From assembly GCA_964500015.1 (NCBI GenBank), contig CAZCMN010000004.1, positions 1 to 44,404 on the forward strand: a DNA stretch of 44,404 nucleotides. The letters run 5' to 3'. The notes under the pieces are model-generated. The model worked only from the letters and a program-made list of their open reading frames with translations, had not been told where the DNA came from and ran no database searches. A program made the position numbers and the translations under genes. Source of the DNA: JAPLYB01 sp964500015 (GTDB taxonomy: Archaea > Nanobdellota > Nanobdellia > Pacearchaeales > UBA284). Below, piece after piece: positions 6,823-12,614 of this stretch (position 1 is its first letter; each line of letters begins with the position of its first letter).

Positions 6823-6925
6823 TGCGCTGGCCGGGAGTTGAACCCGGGTAGTCTGCTTGGAAGGCAGACGTCTTAACCAATGTCCAAATCCCAATTTTAT
6901 TGAGGATTTTCTGGACCACCAGCGC
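6823..6925 (-). tRNA. tRNA-Gly (anticodon TCC) with a D-loop intron
   Basis: Exon 1 is 6925-6911 (15 nt, GCGCTGGTGGTCCAG) and exon 2 is 6879-6823 (57 nt). Joined, they give a 72-nt tRNA: acceptor GCGCTGG/CCAGCGC with discriminator A, D-arm GTCC-AGTGGTTA-AGAC, anticodon loop CTTCCAA between TCTGC and GCAGA, and T-arm CCGGGTTCAACTCCCGG. No CCA is encoded. Without removing 6880-6910 the D-arm does not form. The first exon lies inside the 3' end of the homing-endonuclease ORF, so the 5' end must be freed by RNase P from a transcript reading through that ORF, or from an internal promoter. Confidence 0.85.
6880..6910 (-). other. 31-nt tRNA intron with bulge-helix-bulge
   Basis: On the minus strand GTCC (exon 1) pairs with GGAC at the intron's 3' end, giving the 4-bp central helix. 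The bulges are AGA on the 5' side and ATT on the 3' side, three bases each. The inner helix AAATCC/GGATTT has six pairs. Cutting each bulge after its second base leaves the intron 6910-6880 and restores a canonical D-loop (AGTGGTTA). The intron interrupts the tRNA after nucleotide 15, a non-canonical place. The outer exon helix is weak. The stop codon of the endonuclease ORF (6897-6899) lies within the intron. Confidence 0.75.
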
Positions 6926-7754
6926 ATAATTCTAGATATTTTTCATACTTATTTAAATGTTTAGGATTTGCAGGTTTAATAAGTTCAAAAAATCTTTTGA
7001 TGTCTTCTCTTTTATAAATTGAGAGATGAAATTTACCAAGACTACATTTGAAGCCTAACAACCCTAGGTTATCCTTGATTTGTTTTAAGTATCTCTTGTC
7101 TGCACTAGAAATTTCTACAACAGGATCTTTTTTTCTTCTTATATAAAAAGTTCCATCTGTGTCAAACAATCCTCTCAGATAAGAGGTTATTAATTTTTTC
7201 TCAGATAAGATTCTTTTAGGCACAAAAAGATTACCTTTTTTCTCTCCTTTTGGCAAACCATATTCTTTATTAAGAAAATTTATTAATTCAACAGAATATG
7301 CCCTTAACTTTAGGCAATAAGGAAATGTCTCTATCTTAAACGTAATTCCAAAAAGGCCCTCAAATTTTTTCTTTAAATATTCAAAATAATCCATCTCTTT
7401 TAAATTTCCAGTAATCGAGACCTCGTAGTTTATTTTGCTTAAATGTCCATCACCATTTAATACTCCTAAAATCTCGGCGAAGTCATGATTCAACTCTGGT
7501 CTTTTTATTGTTTTTTTCATGCAATACTCTTTCTCTATTCTTTCTATACCCCCCGGTAAAAAATCAGAAGTTTTTACAAGATAATCAAAAATCTTTTCAG
7601 GAAGAAGATAATCTCCTCTTTTATACTTGAAAATCATAGCACGACTCACACCAATTTTTTTAGCAAAATTTTCATAATTGCAAGATAAAACTTTCTTTGT
7701 TTTTTCAAAAAAGAGGTTCCTCTCTTTTGCATTTATCTTTATGAAAATACTCAT
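6897..7754 (-). CDS. LAGLIDADG homing endonuclease with N-terminal helix-turn-helix
   Basis: 285 residues. Residues ~20-60 look like an Xre-type helix-turn-helix (NFAKKIGVSRAMIFKYKRGD). Two LAGLIDADG helices follow: FAEILGVLNGDG (92-103) and SYLRGLFDTDG (191-201), each ending in the acidic residue that binds metal (about D102 and D200). So the protein has a complete two-motif core and should act as a monomeric DNA endonuclease. The last nine codons (CAGGPENPQ) are written in the tRNA-Gly 5' exon and intron. A leaderless TATA box lies at 7775-7783. The gene sits between a tRNA-Gly 5'-half remnant and a full tRNA-Gly gene. The natural cleavage site is unknown; the intact tRNA-Gly D-arm is the best candidate. 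Confidence 0.9.
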   Translation of the reverse strand: MSIFIKINAKERNLFFEKTKKVLSCNYENFAKKIGVSRAMIFKYKRGDYLLPEKIFDYLVKTSDFLPGGIERIEKEYCMKKTIKRPELNHDFAEILGVLNGDGHLSKINYEVSITGNLKEMDYFEYLKKKFEGLFGITFKIETFPYCLKLRAYSVELINFLNKEYGLPKGEKKGNLFVPKRILSEKKLITSYLRGLFDTDGTFYIRRKKDPVVEISSADKRYLKQIKDNLGLLGFKCSLGKFHLSIYKREDIKRFFELIKPANPKHLNKYEKYLELCAGGPENPQ

Positions 7755-7774
7755 TTATAAATAAGAGTAATTAA

Positions 7775-7783
7775 TTTATAAAT
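7775..7783 (-). promoter_or_regulatory. TATA box of the homing-endonuclease gene
   Basis: The minus strand reads ATTTATAAA, 21-29 bases upstream of the ATG at 7754, implying a leaderless mRNA. Transcription from here would continue into tRNA-Gly and tRNA-Arg. Confidence 0.6.
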
Positions 7784-7794
7784 CTTGCTTTTTT

Positions 7795-7819
7795 CTACTA
7801 ACCACTATACTACCAGCGC
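7795..7819 (-). pseudogene. Abandoned 5' half of a tRNA-Gly gene
   Basis: From 7819 downward the minus strand reads GCGCTGG TA GTAT AGTGGTTA GTA, i.e. acceptor 5' strand, positions 8-9 and a D-arm complete up to position 24, then it stops matching a tRNA. The acceptor strand is identical to that of tRNA-Gly at 6925, and the flanks share TATGCGCTGGT. If joined to C25 onward of the downstream tRNA it would give an intron-free tRNA-Gly with a G10-C25, U11-A24, A12-U23 D-stem. It still has a well-placed TATA box (7841-7850). It is read as the original 5' half, cut off by insertion of the endonuclease cassette. A split-tRNA 5' half is a less likely alternative. Confidence 0.65.
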
Positions 7820-7840
7820 ATAGTTTTAGGAGATAATCTC

Positions 7841-7850
7841 AATTTAAAAA
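7841..7850 (-). promoter_or_regulatory. TATA box of the original tRNA-Gly
   Basis: The minus strand reads TTTTTAAATT, 22-31 bases upstream of the remnant's first base (7819). It lies in the left arm of the palindrome 7843-7881. Confidence 0.55.
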
Positions 7851-7881
7851 CCTTTTTCGAGCGTTTAAAAAGGTTTTTAAA
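7843..7881. repeat. 15-bp perfect palindrome carrying divergent TATA boxes
   Basis: Arms TTTAAAAACCTTTTT (7843-7857) and AAAAAGGTTTTTAAA (7867-7881) are exact reverse complements around CGAGCGTTT. Each arm presents TTTTTAAA facing outward: the left one to the tRNA-Gly remnant, the right one to secF. It could be a symmetrical bidirectional core promoter or a regulator-binding site. Confidence 0.6.
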
Positions 7882-7887
7882 CGTCTC

Positions 7888-8997
7888 ATGCTAGAGAATA
7901 AAATGGAAGACAGTAACGAGGCTAAGCCTGAAAAAGTAGAAGAACAAGTTAAAGAAATGCCTAAAGAAGAGGTAAAAAGCAATGTAGAACGCGAAAAAAC
8001 CACAAAACCTCAAGATACTAAGAATCAAATATCAAACTTAACTCAAGAAAAGAAACCTGAAAAAAAAGAACCAAAACAAGAAAAGCCAAAAATCAAGAAA
8101 GATTATGTTCTGCCATTTATGACTTCTAGCTGGTATGATAAAAATTATAAAAAACTTCTAATTGTCTGGATTATAATTTCTATATTAATTATAGCAAATC
8201 TTGTTTTCATGTATGTTTCAACAGGAGATGTTATGCAAAAAGATGTTTCTTTGACAGGTGGAACAACTATTTCTATTTACACTGACCAACAGATTGATTC
8301 TGAGGAATTATCTTCTTCTCTATTCTCTAAACTGAATGAAGATGTTTTTGTAAGAACTCTGACTGATCTAACTTCTGGAAAACAAGTAGCGATAGTAGTT
8401 GAAACTAAAGCAGATTCCAATGTAACTAAAACAGCTATAGAACAATTTTTAGGTTACGAATTAAATACAGAAAATTCAACAACAGAAGTCTCTGGTTCAA
8501 ATTTGAGCAGTTCTTTTTATAAACAATTAATCATTGCATTAGCAATAGCCTTTCTTTTAATGGGAATAACAGTTTTTATTATCTTTAAAAAAACAATTCC
8601 CTCTCTAGCAGTTATTCAATGCGGTTTATTTGATACTCTTGGAGCTTTAGTTATAGCAAATCTTTTTGGAATAAGAATTTCAACAGCAGGGATAGCAGCA
8701 CTATTAATGTTAATTGGTTATTCAGTAGATACTGACATTTTATTGACTACAAAGGTTTTAAAAAGAAAAGGAGAAGACACCCTTAATAATCAGATTCATT
8801 CTGCATTTAAAACAGGAATAATTATGACTTTATCTTCCTTAGTTGCAGTCTTACTAGCTTATTTTATTGTCTCTTCTCCTGTTTTAAAACAAATCTTTTT
8901 CATACTTTCAGCAGGTTTATTTGTAGATATACTTGGAACCTGGATTGGAAATGCTTCAATACTTAAATGGTACTGTGAAAAGAAAGGATTAAACTAA
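7888..8997 (+). CDS. secF: Protein translocase subunit SecF
   Basis: 369 residues. The first ~75 are highly charged and rich in Lys/Glu (KPEKKEPKQEKPKIKK), an extension not needed for the fold. TM1 is at about 88-108, followed by the external domain (DVSLTGGTTISIY...) and five TM helices with the family motifs GLFDTLGALVIANLFGIRIS, GYSVDTDILL and GLFVDILGTWIGNASIL. SecF with SecD forms the RND-type complex that helps pull secreted proteins outside using the ion gradient. The second ATG at 7903 is also possible, since TTTTTAAA at 7874-7881 lies ~25 bases ahead of it. secD follows after 118 bases. Confidence 0.95.
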   Translation: MLENKMEDSNEAKPEKVEEQVKEMPKEEVKSNVEREKTTKPQDTKNQISNLTQEKKPEKKEPKQEKPKIKKDYVLPFMTSSWYDKNYKKLLIVWIIISILIIANLVFMYVSTGDVMQKDVSLTGGTTISIYTDQQIDSEELSSSLFSKLNEDVFVRTLTDLTSGKQVAIVVETKADSNVTKTAIEQFLGYELNTENSTTEVSGSNLSSSFYKQLIIALAIAFLLMGITVFIIFKKTIPSLAVIQCGLFDTLGALVIANLFGIRISTAGIAALLMLIGYSVDTDILLTTKVLKRKGEDTLNNQIHSAFKTGIIMTLSSLVAVLLAYFIVSSPVLKQIFFILSAGLFVDILGTWIGNASILKWYCEKKGLN

Positions 8998-9077
8998 ATT
9001 TGAGGAGGAAAAAAAACACTTGTGCTATGCACATTAGTAAGTTACAAACAAAAATAGAGATTGTTTACACTTACAAA

Positions 9078-9097
9078 TCAAGCAAAGCGCGAAGATT
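9078..9097 (+). repeat. 20-bp dispersed repeat, copy 1
   Basis: TCAAGCAAAGCGCGAAGATT is identical, in inverted orientation, to 41191-41210. Here it lies between secF and secD and is flanked by two copies of CTTACAAATCAA (9070-9081 and 9101-9112). The rest of the 118-base gap contains a small hairpin TGTGC/GCACA near 9020-9032. Confidence 0.75.
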
Positions 9098-9115
9098 AAA
9101 CTTACAAATCAAAAC

Positions 9116-10843
9116 ATGGCAAAATTATCTGTTAGAATAATAATTTTGATTATAGCACTAGTTATTGCAATAGCCTCAATTATAAACTTTGATGGTTTCT
9201 CTGGGGGCGTTAAAGTTTCTCAAATAGAACAGAATTCTTCTTCTTTTTTAACAGGCATATCAAAGGGAGAGATAATAAAATCAGTTGATAACGAAAAAGT
9301 CGATTCAATCCAGTTATTTTATGAACAAACCCAAAAAATAAAAGTTTCTCCTGTTGATGTTCAGATAAAAACAGAGGAGAAAATAATTAATTATGAATCA
9401 AAAGTCTTGGATTTTTCTCTAGACGAAAATAATACGATCACATTTAGTTCAGGAGATTCTGCAGATGCAGGTTTAAAAGAAGGAATGAAAATTCTAGAAA
9501 TAAATAATTATTCTCTAGAGAACTACACCTTTTCAGAAATTAGAGATTCTATTGAACCAAAACAAAGAATAGAAATAATAACTAATCAAGGAGATTACAT
9601 TTTCTTGACAGGAGAAAATTTAGGAATTAGCGTAACTTCAGTTTCTAAAACTAATCTCAAGACAGGATTAGATATACAGGGTGGAGCAAGAGCATTAATC
9701 AAAGCTGAGAAAAAACTAGATGCAAGAGAAATGGTAGAGCTTAAATCAATAATTGAACAGAGGCTAAATACTTATGGAATTACAGATATATTGATAAGAG
9801 AAGCATCTAATCCCTTTACAGGAGAACAATTCTTAGTTATTGAATTAGCTGGAGCCACACCAAAAGATTTAGAAGATCTTGTAGCAAAACAAGGAAAATT
9901 TGAAGCTAAAATAGGGAATACCACAATTTTCATCGGAGGAAAAGGAGACATCACCTTTGTTTGTAAAGATGATGCTACTTGTGCAGGAATAGAACAATGT
10001 TCACAAACAAGCCAGGGCGAATCATGCAGATTTAGATTTGAATTAGACTTATCTCCTAAAGCTGCAAAAAAACAAGCAGAAGCAACATCTCATCTATCTG
10101 AAAATATAACTAGCGGAGAATCTTATCTTAATGAAACTCTAGATTTATATCTTGATGATAAACTTATTGATACCTTATTGATTTCATCTGATTTAAAAGG
10201 AAAAGAAACAACAAAAGTAGTTATTTCTGGTTCTGGTTTTGGAAATTCTAGGGAGAGTGCAGTTAAAGATGCTCAAGAGAATATGAAAAAATTACAAACT
10301 ATTCTAATTACTGGGAGCTTGCCTTACAAATTAAATATAGAGAAATTAGATACAATCTCCCCAACAGTTGGAAAAGAATTTTCTCGAAGTATTCTGATAG
10401 CAGTAGTTATTGCATTTTTAGCAGTTTGTCTTATAATTTATCTAAGATTTAAAAAACCAAAATTCTTTATTCCTGTAGTTATAACCATAGTTTCCGAGAT
10501 AGTCTTAATATTAGGAATAGCAGCAATCATCAAATGGAATATAGACCTTCCATCAATCGCTGGAATTATAGCTGCAATTGGAACAGGTGTTGATGATCAA
10601 GTAGTTATGTTAGATGAATCAGAAGTTTCAAAATCCTTTTCATTAAAAGAGAGAATAAAAAGAGCTTTCTTTATTATTTTTGCAGCATATGCTGTCGCCC
10701 TTGTTTCTTTATTACCTCTCTGGTTTGCTGGCGCAGGCCTATTAAGAGGTTTTGCTTTAACAACAGCAATTGGAATAACAGTTGGAGTTTTCATAACAAG
10801 GCCAGCTTTTGCAGATATTTTAAAAAGGATAACTAAAGAATAA
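9116..10843 (+). CDS. secD: Protein translocase subunit SecD
   Basis: 575 residues. TM1 is at about 6-22, then a large external part containing LDIQGGARALIKAE and the base-domain ferredoxin-like repeats, ending before TM2 (SILIAVVIAFLAVCLIIYL). Typical TM motifs are LPSIAGIIAAIGTGVDDQVVMLDE and AFALTTAIGITVGVFITRPAF-like. The region ~30-160 looks PDZ-like in part (LTGISKGEIIKSVDNEKV; AGLKEGMKILEINNYSLENY), as in other archaeal SecDs. It acts with SecF at the SecYEG pore (secY lies at 39.3 kb). Start ATG follows AAATCAAAAC with no strong Shine-Dalgarno. Confidence 0.96.
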   Translation: MAKLSVRIIILIIALVIAIASIINFDGFSGGVKVSQIEQNSSSFLTGISKGEIIKSVDNEKVDSIQLFYEQTQKIKVSPVDVQIKTEEKIINYESKVLDFSLDENNTITFSSGDSADAGLKEGMKILEINNYSLENYTFSEIRDSIEPKQRIEIITNQGDYIFLTGENLGISVTSVSKTNLKTGLDIQGGARALIKAEKKLDAREMVELKSIIEQRLNTYGITDILIREASNPFTGEQFLVIELAGATPKDLEDLVAKQGKFEAKIGNTTIFIGGKGDITFVCKDDATCAGIEQCSQTSQGESCRFRFELDLSPKAAKKQAEATSHLSENITSGESYLNETLDLYLDDKLIDTLLISSDLKGKETTKVVISGSGFGNSRESAVKDAQENMKKLQTILITGSLPYKLNIEKLDTISPTVGKEFSRSILIAVVIAFLAVCLIIYLRFKKPKFFIPVVITIVSEIVLILGIAAIIKWNIDLPSIAGIIAAIGTGVDDQVVMLDESEVSKSFSLKERIKRAFFIIFAAYAVALVSLLPLWFAGAGLLRGFALTTAIGITVGVFITRPAFADILKRITKE

Positions 10844-11002
10844 AGATTTAGTAATTATCTCTAAAAGTAAAAAGTTAATCTTCTTAGAATATGGCTAACA
10901 TTTCAATAGTTCTAAGTGCAGAATGTAATTAAAACGCATGAAAACAATTAATAAAACAGATAAATTATATATTAGTCTAAACTTTAACATACGTCTTAAA
11001 AA

Positions 11003-11446
11003 ATGCTTCCCAAATTTCACTTGATAATTTCCTTTCTTGCCTCTTTTATTATGCTGATTTTTGGAATAAATTACCTTTTTTGCTTATTATTTTTTCTTTC
11101 AGCTTTTTTAATTGATTTTGACCACTATCTTTATTATATTATCAAAAAAAGAGACCTTAGTCTAATAAACGCTTACAAATACTGCAAGTATATTCTTAAA
11201 AAAGAATTAGAAAAAACTAATCAAAAACAGATTCTTATGATTTTTCATACAGCTGAATTTTTTATTATTCTCTTGATTTTGTCTCTTTTCTTAGATTTCT
11301 TCTTGCCAATCTTTCTAGGATGTTTATTTCATGAATTCACTGATCTAGTTTATGAAACAACACAAAAAGACAAGAAATATAAACGAGCTTTTTCCTTAAT
11401 TTACTATGCCCTTAAGGATAATCAAGATAAAATCTCTAAAAAATGA
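11003..11446 (+). CDS. Small membrane protein, YdjM/DUF457-like
   Basis: 147 residues with 3-4 hydrophobic segments. It has a DFDH motif (LIDFDHYLYY, residues ~38-47), FHTAEFF (~84-90) and CLFHEFTDLVYE (~112-123): spaced His/Asp residues at membrane borders as in the LexA-induced metal-dependent hydrolase family (YdjM/DUF457). By family a metal-dependent phospholipid or other hydrolase is suspected, not proven. A TATA-like AAATTATATA (10962-10971) lies upstream. The 3' end of this gene (11365-11408) is repeated at 12571-12614, showing a local duplication. The ~160-base gap before it holds nothing else recognised. Confidence 0.6.
   Translation: MLPKFHLIISFLASFIMLIFGINYLFCLLFFLSAFLIDFDHYLYYIIKKRDLSLINAYKYCKYILKKELEKTNQKQILMIFHTAEFFIILLILSLFLDFFLPIFLGCLFHEFTDLVYETTQKDKKYKRAFSLIYYALKDNQDKISKK
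11365..11408 (+). repeat. Direct repeat, copy 1 (in the 3' end of the YdjM-like gene)
   Basis: 39 consecutive bases starting AAAAGACAAGAAATATAAAC are identical to 12571-12609, followed by one mismatch and TATG. Here it encodes KDKKYKRAFSLIYYA of the YdjM-like protein. It is the left border of a 1.2-kb segment carrying the ECF S component and DUF4430 genes. Confidence 0.9.
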
Positions 11447-11490
11447 AAGATAAATTTATTAATCTACAAAGTGAATAATACTTATTAAAA

Positions 11491-11678
11491 ATGTTATTTT
11501 CAGATGAACGAAAAAATTTTAATGAAAACAAAATTAAATCTTCATTAATAACTTCTCCTATAGAAGGAAGAAAAGATATACAGAAAAATAACACTTTCGC
11601 TAAGCTAGGGCTCTTGACATTGCAAAAACAATTGCAGGTTTTGAAGCTTAGGGAGTAGTTGCATTACTCTCCTTAGTA
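11491..11678 (+). pseudogene. Broken N-terminal region before the S component
   Basis: An ORF of 55 codons starts at ATG 11491 (MLFSDERKNFNENK...) and ends at TAG 11656-11658. In the frame of the S component, a short open stretch (RALDIAKTIAGFEA, 11607-11648) ends at TAG 11649-11651 and is preceded by TAA at 11601; after the TAG the frame continues GVVALLSLVLAGTLGR. One frameshift and one stop therefore separate an ATG start from the first membrane helix. Either the S component gene has lost its N-terminus or the short ORF is unrelated. Confidence 0.45.
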
Positions 11679-12182
11679 TTGGCAGGAACACTTGGCAGAG
11701 TTTTGATTCATGGATTTAGCGTAGAACCGATTACATTCATGGCAATTTTAGCTGGGTGGTTATTCGGCAGTAAAAAGGGATTTGCTGTTGGTTCATCATC
11801 ACTTTTCCTATCCAATTTCTTTGTTCTTGGCGGCCAGGGCATATGGACTGTCTTTCAGATGTTAGGATTCGGTTTAGCTGGTGTTTTAGGCGGGTTATTG
11901 AGAAAAAAAGCAACAATATTTGAATGTTTTTTGATCATGCTGGTTTCAACATTGTCCTTTGAGATTATAATGAATATAAGCTCCTTATTTTTCATACCAA
12001 ATACTATCTTTGGAATTTTTTTATTAAGCATACCTTTTTCATTGATTCATGTTACTAGCAACCTTTTGTTCTCAACCATCCTGCCAAAATTAAAGAGATT
12101 TGTTGAAAAAAAAGGTGAATTCAATATGAAAGAGATTTGTGAAGAGGGGGTAAAAGAACTAAAATGCAAAATAAAAAGTTAA
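11679..12182 (+). CDS. ECF transporter S component-like membrane protein
   Basis: 167 residues from a TTG. Family-like features are LGRVLIHGFSVEPITFMAI, LAGWLFGSKKGFAVGSSS and LSNFFVLGGQGIWTVFQM, typical of ECF-type substrate-binding membrane subunits with a G-P/Q-G-x-W-T-x-x-Q-M loop. S components capture a vitamin and need the EcfA/EcfT energy module, which is not in this window. The adjoining DUF4430 gene suggests a corrinoid-like ligand. The TTG start would cut the first helix; the sequence just before it (GVVALLSLVLA) is hydrophobic but closed off by TAG 11649. The function may be lost, or start elsewhere. Overlaps the next gene by 19 bases. Confidence 0.65.
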   Translation: MAGTLGRVLIHGFSVEPITFMAILAGWLFGSKKGFAVGSSSLFLSNFFVLGGQGIWTVFQMLGFGLAGVLGGLLRKKATIFECFLIMLVSTLSFEIIMNISSLFFIPNTIFGIFLLSIPFSLIHVTSNLLFSTILPKLKRFVEKKGEFNMKEICEEGVKELKCKIKS

Positions 12183-12550
12183 TCATACTTTCTGCTATCC
12201 TGATAGTCATTTTTTCATTCTTATCTTTAATAGGATATTTTACGCGTGATACATCTAAAGAAAATCAGATTTCTGCAATCTTAAAATTAAACACTCTTGG
12301 AAACATAAAACAAAGCGATTATACTGGCTTAGAAATAACTGCTCTGGATTTGTTGAAGAAATATCATATTGTCAATACAACTTCTTCTGAATATGGTGAA
12401 TTTGTAGATTGCATTGATAATATCTGTTCAAATAGTAATCACTACTGGATGTATTATGTCAACGGAAATTTATCCTCTGTTGGTGCAGGATTATACCAAG
12501 TTAAAGATAAGGATATTGTGGAATTTGTTTATGAAAAACCTTCTTTCTGA
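12164..12550 (+). CDS. DUF4430 (transcobalamin-like) membrane-anchored protein
   Basis: 128 residues. An N-terminal hydrophobic anchor (LIILSAILIVIFSFLSLIGYF) is followed by a domain with the DUF4430 hallmark: HYWMYYVNGNLSSVGAGLYQVKDKDIVEFVYE. DUF4430 resembles the C-terminal lobe of transcobalamin and is often found beside ECF S components, so an outside binding step for a corrinoid or similar ligand is likely. A single Cys pair (CIDNIC) could form a disulfide. It overlaps the S component gene, showing co-translation. The pair is enclosed by the ~40-bp direct repeat. Confidence 0.8.
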   Translation: MQNKKLIILSAILIVIFSFLSLIGYFTRDTSKENQISAILKLNTLGNIKQSDYTGLEITALDLLKKYHIVNTTSSEYGEFVDCIDNICSNSNHYWMYYVNGNLSSVGAGLYQVKDKDIVEFVYEKPSF

Positions 12551-12570
12551 ATTAAATAAAAGCTTACATC

Positions 12571-12614
12571 AAAAGACAAGAAATATAAACGAGCTTTTTC
12601 CTTAATTTATTATG
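12571..12614 (+). repeat. Direct repeat, copy 2 (ends at the flippase start codon)
   Basis: The first 39 bases are identical to 11365-11403. Here the sequence is not part of a gene; its final ATG (12612) is used as the start of the flippase. It looks like a leftover of the 3' end of the YdjM-like gene, consistent with duplication when the 1.2-kb segment arrived. Confidence 0.9.

Noticed and set aside
6877..7819. A ~900-base tRNA intron containing the endonuclease, joining the 7819 half to the 3' exon
   Set aside because: No bulge-helix-bulge can be drawn between the end of the 7819 half and the 3' exon, while the short 31-nt intron gives a near-perfect one and a complete tRNA.
7795..7819. 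A trans-spliced split-tRNA 5' half
   Set aside because: The sequence after it is A-rich and lacks the GC-rich pairing leader seen in split tRNAs; the 3' half already has a full 5' partner. Kept only as an alternative.
11649..11651. TAG read as pyrrolysine to extend the S component
   Set aside because: Another stop (TAA 11601) lies upstream in the same frame, and nothing in the window suggests pyrrolysine use.
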